This document shows, piece by piece, positions 1-11,034 of a stretch of DNA of 64,000 bases (position 1 is the first letter of the stretch; every line of letters starts with the position of its first letter). The notes below the pieces were generated by a model that saw only the letters and a program-made list of their open reading frames with translations, was not told the DNA's origin and did not search any database. A program made the translations under genes and the position numbers. The stretch is from Alnus glutinosa (lineage: Eukaryota; Streptophyta; Magnoliopsida; Fagales; Betulaceae). The stretch covers positions 23,773,628 through 23,837,627 of the forward strand of contig NC_084897.1 in the NCBI RefSeq assembly GCF_958979055.1. Reading direction: 5' to 3'.

Positions 1-280
1 TTGAAATTTTTAGTTTGCATTTATATATATATATTTTAAACAAAATATCTAAGTATTTCATTGATGATTGATCAGAGCCTCACAACCTTAGAGAATACCT
101 ACAAAGCATGGTTTTAAACTCGTTGTCGTCACTTGTCACTGCTTATTAATTGTAAACCTTGCAAAGCATGAGAGTAACCCTAAAAATTTGACAAAGTATA
201 GTGAATTACTTCAAAGGTTTGAAATACTGAATGTAGCCCTAAAAGTCAAGCAACTTGGATAAAGATCGCAGGTAATATCG

Positions 281-323
<43 letters not shown>

Positions 324-528
324 GAATTTTTTCTATCAATGAATGCTTGGACAAAAAGCATTAATCTCCATCTAAATATTATAAAGTTCTGAATGAACTT
401 ACACAAACCATTTTACATGATTACTTTCAACCACATGATTGCATCTCTATAGAAACAATTTCTTATTTCTACATATCACAATTCCCCAAGAGAGTTTCTT
501 GCTTTTCCTCTTATTCTTCTGCTCCCAA
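1..528. other. 3' flank of PCK1, no gene seen
   Basis: AT-rich sequence downstream of the PCK1 stop codon (the gene reads leftward). It should hold the PCK1 3' UTR in its right part. A run of about 37 A bases lies at 286-322, and a TA-repeat lies near 25-40. No convincing open reading frame or RNA gene was seen. Confidence 0.6.
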
Positions 529-3500
529 TTAGAAGATTGGACCAGCTGCAAGGATCTCCTCAGTCAGCTTGTTGTCCTTGCCAATCTTGTAGCTGGTGAA
601 TGTTTCAAAGTTCTTCTTGAACAGGCCACCCAGCTTCAGCAGTGCATCTTGATAAGCCTTCTTGTCTGACCACTGCAACCCAAAATCAAATACATCAGGA
701 CATTGAAACTGGAAATCACACGAGGACAGAACAGTGCCCAACAATAGTAAAAAAGGGTGTGAAGGGTATTAAGTAGAAGGAAAACTAACAGTGTTCACTG
801 GATCCAGAATTTCGGAAGGCACTCCCTCAATCTCAGTGGGGATCTGAAGCCCAAAAACTTCAGTCTTTTTGTAGTTTGCCTCCAGGAGGCTGCCAGAGTG
901 TATGGCATCGATGATTTTCCGTGTGTACGGCAACTTAATTCGACTCCCTGAACCATATCTGCAGTGACAGAAAGAAAATCAGCTTTTCTCATGAAATTGA
1001 CCAAATGGAGTAATTTAACTTCAATGAGCTCAATATGATACTGTACAATCCATACCTTCCACCTGACCAGCCAGTGTTGACAAGCCACCCTGTGGCACCC
1101 TGCTTCTGCATCTTCTCAGCCAGCATGGCTGCATACTTAGTAGGATGTAACATAATAAATGCTGCACCAAAGCAAGCTGAGAATGTTGCCTGTGGCTCCT
1201 TCACACCTTCTTCTGTGCCTGCTACCTGAAATTTTCATCAAGAGATTCAGTCACCAATAAACAAGTAGCCCAATTAGTTTGCTTGCATGCAATTACCGCT
1301 CATTCCTATCTTAAACAGAGCAGAAAGTGCAACTTTGCTGACAATGTTAATGGGAATCCCCTTTGTTACCAATTACTTTTAAACTAGAGACTAGTATTTT
1401 AATGATGAGACATTTACCAGAGCAGTATAGCCACTGATGAAATGGTACATGGTCTGTGCCAAGCTCAGCTTGCTCACTGGTGGGAGCACACCAAATGCAT
1501 CACATGCCAAAAGTATGACATTCTTTGGATGTGGACCAACGCATGGTATCTTCGCATTGGGGATGTACTCAATAGGATAGGATGCACGAGTGTTCTCTGA
1601 TTCAAAAAGAAGATCAACCTCATTAAAAGTTGTCTAGTTTAGTGGAATTCATACATAAGCATATTAGTATATGAAGTACAGACTGCTTTATCCCTTTCAA
1701 TCATCCATTTCAGCTGTTCATCAGCTTTACCACATTCTATGTCAACTTTCAGCAGTGATGGTTAATATTCATCATATTCAAGTAAACTGTTCTTTGGATA
1801 TTATTCATCATAAAAAAAAACAATCAAAATTTTACCTGTAACAGACTTGTCACTATAATCGACCTCTCGGGTGTGCTCATCAAACACTACATTTTCCAGC
1901 ACTGCCATTGACAAATCAATTCAATTATTTTAATGATGACATACGCAACAAAGAAAAATTCCAAGATAAACTTAACACTATAATCCTCTCGATAATCTTT
2001 AAGGTTTTTATTACCTGTCCCAAATTTAATGGCATTCCAGATATCAGGCTCCTTCTCCCTGGAGAGATCAATGCACTTGGCATAGCAACCGCCTTCGATA
2101 TTTGACACACCACTCTCACTCCAACAGTGTTCATCATCTCCAATCAAATATCTATTGTGATCAGTAGACAGAGTTGTCTTTCCAGTACCTAACATAAAGA
2201 CATTTGAAAATAAAACTCATAAGTGACAAGTGAAAGAGAATATATAAACGGCACATGCCAAAACTTATTTCATAACAGTTATATTTAGGGCTCAAGGACT
2301 GGCGAGATAAGAGTTAGAAGGGACATATCATATGGCAGTATTTGGAGCCACATCATGCCTTGCTCCGGCGATACTATACCTGACAATCCAAAGAAGAGGG
2401 CAACATCTCCATCTTTCCCCATATTGCAGCCAGAATGTAAGGAGAGGATTTGACGCTTAGGCATGAGATAATGCATAACACTGAAAAGACCCTTCTTCAT
2501 TTCCCCGGCGTACTGGGTGCCGAGGATGACCATTTCCCTCCTACCAAGATTAATATCTATGCTAGTAGAGGATGTCATGTAGTGCGTGTAACGATTACAT
2601 GGGAACTGTCCGGCATTGTAAATAGTGAAGTCCGGAGTACCGAAATTCTCCAGCTCTTCAGGAGTGGGTCGGATACACCTGCCACCCACCCAGTTATCCA
2701 ATTGTACACTAAGCTAGCTAATAGGCCATTTTTTTTTTCAGGGATTTTCCACCACGGAATCAAGCTAGGGCCGATAATTACTAAATACAGGATAAATTAG
2801 CATAGCGTCAACGTTAAAGGAGACTTATCTGGCAGGCTTAGACCTCTGTGGAAGGAACTACAGAGAAACAAAGAATGCTGTAATTGTCAATTATTCAAAT
2901 GTTATACTTACATGTTGTGCATGAACAAGGAATGGTATGCTCTGGCAGAGACAATCCTGACTCTGATTTTGTTTTGTGGGTCCCAGTTCAAGAATTGATC
3001 ATTCACAAAGACCTGAAAATCATGAATTTCAACCCCCATCGTCAATTACTCTCAGCCTCCATGCTTACAGGGATAATTAAACAATATAATAATCCTTGTC
3101 TTCTCAAGGATATCCTATCACTTAGTTAGGAAGCCATAAATTCCAATACTTTATTGCCTACTCTGTATTTGATTAGGACATCAAAACACACTAGAATAAC
3201 TTTCTTTCCGCAAAAGAGGACCACAACACCTGCTCTTAATAGAGCTGGTTGGCCTAATGGAGCAATTCATCCAATTATTAATTATAGAGTTACATATACC
3301 TTCCTAACTCTCTGGATTACAGGTTGCTGAATCGGTGAGGTTGAATAAGACACAAGTATTATGAATAAGGAGCACCACTAAAACGCCAACAAATAATTTA
3401 ATTCCATTGAGGACAAAGTTACCTTCTTATTTCTTCCAATAGATCAGCGGCAGTTTAACCAACTGAATTAAAAAAGATAAAATAGATTCCAAAAGAAAAA

Positions 3501-5631
3501 TATCACCCTATCTAAAGGTCAATTCTTTATTGTTTTTTAACCAGAACACGTGAATTCATTATAATAGGGGTATAAACTAGTATCCATCCAAAAAAGATGT
3601 AAATCAATAATATAAACAATGGCATGTTAAATCAAAATTTGTTCCAAAAGCTTAAGCTAATAAGAAATATTTTTAAAGAAATGGGGATAATTTGTAAAAG
3701 TTTGAACTTAAGTCCTCTGATAGAAGGAGGAGAAATTAATTATTTAATTAATATTTTAAAAAAAAATCAGCTTCAATGAAGACAAAAAATGATAGGCATT
3801 AGCAAAGTTAATAAGGTTAACCTTGTCCAAAGAGTTCAAGTAATCAACAGCTCTTTCTCTGTTCACCCAGAAGGTGTGCTCGTCCATTTCAATGTTAGGT
3901 GAGCCCCTAGCATACACAAGTTCAAATATTGCAGACGTTAAAATGACAAAGCAAAAACAAAAAAAGGTGGATGAAACTGTAGGCAACGAGTGGAAAATGA
4001 GCAAAGGGCACTTACTTTCCCCACCAAAGATCATCCTCAGTAGTCTCATCTCTGACAACGCGCTTATCTCTTGGAGAACGACCAGTCTTGGCTCCAGAAA
4101 GGGTTGCTAAGGCGCCACTCGCTGTGATGAACGATCCTTTCTCATACCTTATGGCCTGCTCATATAACTCTGCACCAAACCCAAGTCCCAAAAGCTTGTG
4201 TATTAGTACAGTAATAAACCTTGATATAACGTATGGAGTAATTCTAAAAAAAAAATTGAAAAAATTTGAGTCCTCCCAAAACTAAAGTTAATTTTTTTTT
4301 TTTTTTTTGAGTACTCTCAAAAGTCAAAACTAAATTGCTTTTAAAATTATCATTATATAAAGAGAATAATGGTACACACTAGCACTTTTTTCGGATGAAT
4401 TTTAGTGACCAATTTTAATCTCAAAATGGCTTAGTTTCTTTCCTCTTCGAGTGTTCAATTGACTTGTCGGCGACCAAATAAAACTATTGTACAGATTTCA
4501 AATCAAGCACTGGGGCCAAACATGAGGCATCCACAAAGCTAATGTGGCGCTTTTTCTTTTGCTTGACTTTTAGGACAATATGGCTAGTGTTAGTCACTAT
4601 TCAAATATTAATTAATCTATTAAACTCGAATTTTCCTAACTCATCACTTCCGTTTACCTTCATATTTTAATTAAATATTTCATAACTTAGAATTTATGAT
4701 TAAACGTTTAAACCTTTTTAAAATAATTGATAATTTTAATAATCAATCACTACCACCATACACGTCACGAAAAAGGTTCTACTTTGCTCCACAAATCTCA
4801 AACCATGAGTGATCCACCATGTATATATACGGTTCTGACACATGTCCGCAACTTTCAACAAATTGTCAAAAGCATTTTTCAATATATTTATATATATATA
4901 TTTCTATTATCCTTTTATTTTTTAAAATTATTATTAAATCAAGAAAGGAGATTCACGTGAATCCAGTGGCAGACCCAGCCTTACAAATATGGGAGGGCCA
5001 AATTGAAAGAAAAAAAATTTGGAGGGGCAAACCTAAAAAAGTAAAAAAAATTAAGGACAAGATTTTATTTTATTTTATTTATTTTAGATTTTTTTTTTTT
5101 TTTTTTTAGAAAAATTCTGAGGGTTGGGGGGCCAGGGCCCCCCTAGCCAAAATCTAGGTCCGCCCCGCCATTGCGTGAATCCCACCCATTCAGTGATTTC
5201 AAAAGTTGAGAGAAATGAAAATAAATATAAAAAATACAAAAAATGCTAGAATTTTTTTTAGTGTCTATTAAAAATATAAATATAATTAAAAAATTACATT
5301 TATATTATTCAGAAAAGACATAAATATAATTTTTTAAACACTAAAAAGAATTTTTTTAGCATTCTTTCGAAAGATACTGTATATATATAAGAGGGAATAC
5401 GTGACATCGTACCAGCAGGAGACAGGTTGTAGAGGACATGAGTGAACTTCAAGGAACTATCGCTAACGTTAAAAGTGGGTGCGAAGTGGTGGTCTGGTAC
5501 GTGCTTTGGAGTCTCTGCCTTCCGAGCCGGGTCTCCTTTCGCCACCTTGGGTCCAGTTTCTCTCGTCAGTGACGCCAAAGATGCACTGTTTGAAACAACA
5601 AAAGTACGTGACATTAGAAAAAACTCAAAAG

Positions 5632-5668
<37 letters not shown>

Positions 5669-6506
5669 AAAAGCAAAGTTTCATTGTTTTAGAAATAGAA
5701 GCAAGTGAGATGTACAACGTTTTCTTTCTTTCCCGGAAATTTCCCACCGTTTTATAAGCATGATTTTGAAAACAGGTTAGAAATAAAATACCCCCTTTCA
5801 TCCTGCTAAACAACCAAATATTAGGCCTCATGCCTGGCCCACAACAGAGGGATATTTTAGTAATTCCATGTTAAAAAACTATTTTATCAGTTTCCCGGGG
5901 ATCATGGATGCCGGCTAGGCTTAAAATACCGCATCTGGTATTGTGTCGTTTCTTAGCGTGGCCGTGGCACACTATCCAACATCGTGTGGGCCCCACCGCT
6001 GGTCAATAATCAAAGTCCCACTATGGCTCTACACCGCCTGATCATTCTACTTTTTTGAGTCAAACGGAAATCACAACCCCGTCCAGTTTATTGCTGGGTC
6101 CCCAGTCTATCACGTTTTTTCCTCTGTTTTTCTTAAATATAACTATATATAACTTTTTAATAGTTTTTATTTTTTTATTAAGTTTTATAGCGCTTTCACT
6201 TTCATTATTTATAAAAGTATGCGTCGCGTGTTTATGTAACCTGATGGATTGGAGCTGCTGTTTTTGGCGGTCTTCGTCGGTGATGGTGGCGAACGCACCC
6301 TGGGCTTCCTTGATGGGAGTGGTGGGCGCGGACCGCTTCTTTTGGAGCGAGTGGAGCTCGTCAATGGTCTGAGCCTTAACGGAAGGACCGCTGTCATCGT
6401 GGCAGATCCCGTTCTGCTTCTTGTGGGTCTGGATCTTCGCCAGTCCGTTCCGTGCCGTTCCGGTCCCGAAGCTGAACTCTCCGTTGGCGTTTCCGTTCTC
6501 TGCCAT
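529..6506 (-). CDS. PCK1: Phosphoenolpyruvate carboxykinase (ATP), 12 exons
   Basis: Converts oxaloacetate and ATP to phosphoenolpyruvate and CO2 in the cytosol, the key step of gluconeogenesis from stored lipid or organic acids. Exons in transcription order: 6506-6241, 5585-5413, 4169-4016, 3906-3822, 3012-2912, 2678-2380, 2188-2015, 1901-1836, 1596-1418, 1225-1056, 958-790, 672-529. All junctions are GT-AG and the frame is open throughout, giving 1980 bp and 659 residues, close to plant family length. The ATP-binding P-loop (GLSGTGKTT, about residues 357-365) is split by the intron between exons 6 and 7. The second kinase motif (LIGDDEHCW) follows at about 373-381. The C-terminus AAGPIF is typical of plant PEPCK. 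The N-terminus is the variable plant regulatory extension, containing SAPTTP. Start chosen at the first ATG after a splice acceptor, with family-like residues following. Intron 2 holds two MITEs. Confidence 0.96.
4964..5173. mobile_element. hAT-type MITE in PCK1 intron 2
   Basis: A 210-bp element bounded by imperfect terminal inverted repeats: the left end starts CAGTGGCAGAC and the right end, reverse complemented, starts CAATGGCGGGGCGGAC. It is flanked by an exact 8-bp direct repeat, CGTGAATC, at 4956-4963 and 5174-5181. An 8-bp target duplication with a CAG-type terminus is the hAT superfamily signature. The interior is AT-rich with a G/C-rich patch near the right end. No coding capacity was seen. 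Confidence 0.8.
5242..5363. mobile_element. Small foldback MITE in PCK1 intron 2
   Basis: About 24-bp arms, AATGCTAGAATTTTTTTTAG at the left and its near reverse complement ending TTTAGCATT at the right, surround an AT-rich core. The target duplication could not be identified, so the superfamily is unknown. It lies 69 bp from the hAT-type MITE in the same intron. Confidence 0.6.
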
Positions 6507-7080
6507 CTCTCCTCTGCACCCAAAACAAAAACAAAAAACAAAAGAAATTTAGCTCAATATATTTTTACGCTAAAATATTGTAACAGAACTAATAATTCTA
6601 AAAATCTTGATCCTTGTTCTCAATTTATTTAGCTGAAATAGCTATTATTTCTCGGATTCATCGCATCAGATAAGTTTAAGATTGCAAATTTTCCCAAGAA
6701 AGAGCTTGGGTCTATGTAGAAATTGTTTTTTTTTTTTTGTCAGATTTGGCTTGAAGTTTGCTATCTATGTTGCATGGTTGAAGATGAGAAGGATAGTCTA
6801 GCGCATCATTAAGGTAGCCATGCAACACAAGGAAAATGATAATTAAGAGATACGAAAAAGCGAGGAAAAAAATATATATGAGAAATAAAGCTATGAGAGA
6901 GAGAGGTTGGACCAGGGATTGCGAGCTTGAAACGAAGATGAAGAAGGAAAAGCGAAACACTAAAGGGAAATGAAATAGAATGGGAGGGTTGTGATCATCA
7001 AAGTGGAGTGATTGTTTAGAGAGAACGCAAATGAGAAGGTGATGGGAAAAAGGATTGCCGTGGGGTGCCTTTTAAAGGCT
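6507..7080 (-). promoter_or_regulatory. Probable PCK1 5' UTR, UTR intron acceptor and promoter
   Basis: Read on the minus strand, a T-rich tract ending GGTGCAG lies only 7 bases before the ATG (acceptor G at 6514), which suggests an intron within the 5' UTR. A pyrimidine-rich stretch at about 6900-7040 looks like a leader exon, and a TTTAAA box lies near 7065-7075. The donor site and transcription start are not certain. This is inference from sequence layout; a cDNA would settle it. Confidence 0.4.
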
Positions 7081-9035
7081 TCAGGGCCCGTGCTTAACCA
7101 GAGTTGAACCCGAGCGGTTGGTAACCATGGTTAAATCCTATCCCTTTCAGTGTAATGCCCCAAAAAGAGAAAAATTCCAAAACCCATTAAGCGAGCGAGA
7201 AGCTGAAGTCGTATAAAGATGGAATCTGGTGCCCCTCGTACCATAGTTGCTAACTTGCTAGGTGGTCTTCAGGCTTTCTTTTCTCGTTCGAGTCTCACCC
7301 TTTTTCTTTTTTTCTTTCTTTAAAAAAAAAAAAAAAAAACTAGAGCTTTTGCCTTCTTCTATCATGATTATTTTAACTTAATTTTTTTAAAACCTTCATC
7401 AGATTAATAGTGTCATTTTAAACCATAGTAACAACAGACAATCAAAAGTTTTTGGAGAATTTTATTTTTTAAAGAAAAATAATTTATTAAATTAAATAGA
7501 GATCCTTTAATTTTTTTTAGTTTAAAGTGTTAAAAAAAAATACTTTTTGATTTGTCTTTATATGAACTATAATAGACAAAAATATAAATATTATAAATCT
7601 AATAAATATTGATATGATAAAATATGAATGATTTAATTTAATTTTTTTTTCTGAAAAATATAAAAAGATGTTTGTCTATTTCAGGTGGGAAACAAACTGG
7701 CGCTTTGTTACGACGGAATGGTTGGCTGAGGCTATCTACGTTCAGTGGTCTCATCCTCAGCTGATTTTTCCCAAAATGCATGCACACCGATGGAAGAAAC
7801 GGTAAGCAACGTAGCCCCCACACGTATACAGAAATTTTGCAATATGGTCTGAGCTGTATTAGTTGTTACATTGAACCAAATTTAAGTTCATATTCAGTTC
7901 CGCAAGTTCGAAACCACCGTGAAGTCTATCCCAAATCTCTTTCTTTTACGTTGGAATAAAATCTCTCTTTTTCTAGCCTGAACTGTGTCATTATGACTCT
8001 CTGAACAGTAACTAAAACCGCTTTTGGTGAATAAATTCGTTACCGTGTGCTCGTATGTACAAGATTTCCCAACAGGAAAATGCTACGCGTCTTAATTTTT
8101 TATTTTTTATTTTTAAAAAGAATTAGTGTTTAACGATGTGTCACAATTAATCTCATGTAATTTATCATTTTCAAAAATTTTTTAAAAAAAAAAAAAAAAA
8201 ATTGAAAATTCTAACATTTTTCTTCTCAATATGTGCATGGAGATCTGAGAAAGCTAATCGCCGTTTGGAGTATGGCGTCTGGTCGCTACACGCGGAGGTG
8301 CATTGCGATTGGAGACCGGTGAGGCCTACAGTTTTTTTGTCTTGGATTCATTATCAGCCGTCCATTAATCAATCAAAGCATAGGTGTGTGATATAGAGGG
8401 TTCGCTGGACCATTAATTTTCACGGTTTTCGTGTCCCGATCCCTAGGGGATAGTATTATTATTATTTCTCATTTTCTGTTTTGCTGTCATATATTCTTAG
8501 ATAATAGCATATTAAATTATTAATGGTTGGATTTTGCTTAGTTATGGTTAAAAGAAAATGTTATTTTTTTTAAGGATTTAAATTAAATTTTAAACTGTTT
8601 GTAAGAAAGCAAGAGAGTTAAATTAAATTTAGACGGTTTTAATTTTTATTGCAACACTTGAGCCAAATTCTTAATTGTTTAATTTTAATCCAAATTGTCA
8701 ATATGGATAAAACATGTATACGTAAAATATGCAGAAGAATTATGTAAATAATAATATTCATCATTCAAATGGAGGACACGTCAAAATCCTTATCGGGGTA
8801 TGGTCAAATGGACAATCATAGATCTAAGTACGCATATTCTGATATTCCTGACAAGTAAGTGATATTGTGCTTGAAAAAAATGTTTTAACTGCTAATACTT
8901 ATTCGTATTTGGGATTTAAGTGTTTTTAAATTTAGTATTTGAGTTTTTATTAGTATTATAGGTGATATTTGAGTTAGTAGTAAAAACTCATTTGGTACCT
9001 CTATTAGATTTTCTGTTCGGATTTTAATGATTCGC
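7081..9035. other. Intergenic, AT-rich, with one exon-like island
   Basis: Mostly AT-rich sequence with a run of 18 A near 7322. A G/C-richer patch at 7200-7320 holds a tRNA-B-box-like GTTCGAGTC, but no tRNA or SINE could be assembled. Two G/C-richer patches (7685-7801 and about 8225-8330) look coding-like; the first is listed separately. No complete gene was seen. Confidence 0.5.
7685..7801 (+). pseudogene. Orphan exon-like segment, family not recognised
   Basis: A 117-bp segment with a good splice acceptor (TGTCTATTTCAG) before it and a donor (GTAAGC) after it. One frame is open across it and gives 38 residues rich in Trp (WETNW, EWLAEAIYVQW, HRWKK). The outer frames contain stops. No partner exons were found on either side. 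It may be a relic of a decayed gene or a captured fragment. The product is unknown. Confidence 0.25.
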
Positions 9036-9064
9036 CACGTGTCAACTACTGAAGTTGACACGTG
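9036..9064. promoter_or_regulatory. Perfect hairpin with a G-box in each arm
   Basis: A 12-bp arm, CACGTGTCAACT, a 5-base loop and the exact reverse complement. Each arm carries the palindrome CACGTG (ABRE/G-box core), and CTATATAAAT follows at 9068. No gene follows, so the hairpin probably belongs to a mobile inverted-repeat element; a regulatory role is only possible. Confidence 0.45.
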
Positions 9065-9104
9065 ACACTATATAAATGATTGTGTTGTAAAATTTTTGTT
9101 TGAA

Positions 9105-9490
9105 TAATTGTAAGAAGCGATTGATATGATATAAAGTATAAAAAAAAAAGTTTGAAATTATTTTAGAGAAATGATCCCTACACTCATTTCTCACAACTTT
9201 GTAAAAAAATAATAAAATATTAGCAGCCACGTCAGCTTGTTGTGGGACTGTTGTGAGAAATGAGTGTATGGATAATTTCTCATTATTTTATAGAAAAGTA
9301 AAAAAAAATTATTTTGTAGTAAATTTTTTTATTTAAATAGTAATAAAAAATAATTAATTTGATATAAAAAAATGAAAAAAAAATTAAAATTAAAATGTCT
9401 TAGATTAAACATTTTTAGAAGAAGTGGAAAACAAAAAAAAAAAAAAAAAAAAAAAAAATTAGGGAGGAAGATGAGTCATTTGCCAAACAT
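9105..9490. mobile_element. Older AT-rich MITE copy, interrupted
   Basis: The sequence GATATGATATAAAGTA, the stretch TTTTGTAGTAAATTT and the end TTTGCCAAACA match the adjacent element at 9494-9737. The copy is degraded and split by the MULE-type element at 9166-9281. The left boundary is uncertain. Confidence 0.5.
9166..9281. mobile_element. MULE-type MITE with 9-bp target duplication
   Basis: A 116-bp element. Left end GAGAAATGATCCCTACACTC; the right end, reverse complemented, is GAGAAATTATCCATACACTC, and the match runs about 32 bp into both arms. An exact 9-bp direct repeat, ATTATTTTA, flanks it at 9157-9165 and 9282-9290, which is typical of the Mutator superfamily. A related longer copy is at 10477-10659; this one lacks most of the left inner arm. 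Confidence 0.8.
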
Positions 9491-9493
9491 AAT

Positions 9494-9737
9494 GGCCTTG
9501 TTTGGTAAGGGAAGGGGAATTGTTAGTGGGAGTTAAAAGTAATAGATGTGATATAAAGTAAAAAAAAAATCTATAAAAATGTGAAAAAGTTTTGTTTTGT
9601 AGTAAATTTTTTTTATTTAAATAATAAAAAAAAAATTATTAATGTGATATAAAATTAAAATATTTGAAGTTTATTGTTTTTGAAATAAATAAAGAGGAAG
9701 AGGAGAAAAAATTTTATGAGTCTTGCCAAACAAGCTC
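9494..9737. mobile_element. MITE with GTTTGG-type terminal repeats
   Basis: Left end GGCCTTGTTTGGTAAG and right end, reverse complemented, GAGCTTGTTTGGCAAG. The interior is AT-rich and matches the older interrupted copy immediately to the left, so two copies lie head to tail. The target duplication is not clear; the terminus resembles Harbinger or hAT MITEs. Confidence 0.6.
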
Positions 9738-10476
9738 ACTGTTAATCATGATGTCCCGTATTTTACACTTTTTTTCTTTTTAAAAACTCCGTTGTACAAT
9801 CAAACTTTTTGGAGGATTTTTCTTTTCCCTTTTGCTTTTGTCAGTTTGTGTGATGGTTCCTGAGAAAGTGTTATAATTTTCAAAATTTTTTTTTTCTTAA
9901 TACTTGTTAGATCAAATCAAGAACCATGTAGGCGAATAGGCCTACACACGTTTTTTTTGTTTTGTTTGATTAATGCTAAACATACTATTTTATACAATTT
10001 TTATTTTTTATTATTTATTTACACGTATCAATGTGTGATTGAAATAATATTTACTTAAAAAATATTTGAATACCCTTTAATCATATACTAACACATATCA
10101 AGAATGGTGCGTTGGTGTTTTTGCGGGTTGATTCCATTACAGTTGACGTTGCTCAAAAATTAGCTTGGTTTCAAGAAGTATAATATCAAATTAATTTAGA
10201 ATAATATAATTTTATATAAATATAATTTTATATTTTATTCTAATTAATTATAGAATAAAACATTAATAAATTATAAATAATCTAAATTAAAAACTGATTT
10301 TTTTATTAACCGAAAATAAAAAGATTTATAAAAATGTTGTAAATAAGTTGTAAATGAGTGTTTTTTTTTTTGTTAAGAAGTTGCAAATGAGTTGTGCGTT
10401 TGTCATTATTTCTTTTTGTTTTTTATTAGGGAAGTGTTATTTATAATAATTTTATTTGATATTTAGTTAATAATAT
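9738..10476. other. Intergenic AT-rich DNA, nothing recognised
   Basis: Very AT-rich sequence with no long open frame and no recognised repeat structure. Confidence 0.6.
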
Positions 10477-10659
10477 GATAAATGATTCCTACACTCATTT
10501 CTCACAACAGCCCCACAACAAGCTGACGTGGCTGGTAATATTTTATTACTTTTTTACAAAAACAAAACAAAACAAAACAAAATAAAATAATAAAATATTA
10601 TCAGCCACGTCAGCTTGTTGTGGGACTATTGTGATAAATGAGTGTAAGGATCATTTCTC
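10477..10659. mobile_element. Full-length foldback copy of the MULE-type MITE
   Basis: A 183-bp near-perfect inverted repeat. Its outer arms match the element at 9166-9281 (CCTACACTCATTTCTCACAA), and its inner arms carry CAAGCTGACGTGGCTG and the reverse complement. The loop is an AAAAC repeat. The arms pair over about 70 bp, so a transcript would form a long hairpin. The flanking 9-bp sites are no longer alike. Confidence 0.75.
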
Positions 10660-10687
10660 TTTGAGAATTAAGAATAAAGTAGGGAGA

Positions 10688-11034
10688 TAATTACACCGTT
10701 GGCCTTTGGGATTTGCTTGAATTACGAATTACTTCATGTAGTACAAAAAATTAATGGAAGGTCTTTGTGGTAAACTATAATTACAAATCACTTCCTAAAC
10801 TCGTTTTTTGTCCACTAAGTTAACAGAATCCGTTAGTTTATCACATCATATAAATAGTGAGATAATTTTTAAATATCATTTGTATTGTAATTTACTAACA
10901 GACTTTGTTTACTTAGTAGACAAAAAGCAGGTTCAAAAAGTAATTTATAATTATAATACTACTAAGAATGATTCGTAATTTAAGTCAATTTCAAAGATCA
11001 TCATGAACTTATTCATAAAGTATATTGCATTACT
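10688..11034. mobile_element. Foldback element of about 300-350 bp
   Basis: Left arm sequences GCTTGAATTACGAATTACTT and TTTGTCCACTAAGTTAACAG reappear in reverse complement at 10870-11000 with scattered differences. Most of the interval is therefore one large, diverged inverted repeat. Boundaries are approximate and no target duplication was identified. Confidence 0.55.

Noticed and set aside
5442..5831. Frames rich in Lys or Phe around 5640
   Set aside because: They translate a poly(A) run; the real signal here is PCK1 exon 2 on the minus strand.
7225..7345. tRNA or SINE candidate with GTTCGAGTC B-box-like text followed by a poly(A) run
   Set aside because: No acceptor stem, anticodon arm or convincing A box could be assembled, and no target duplication flanks it.
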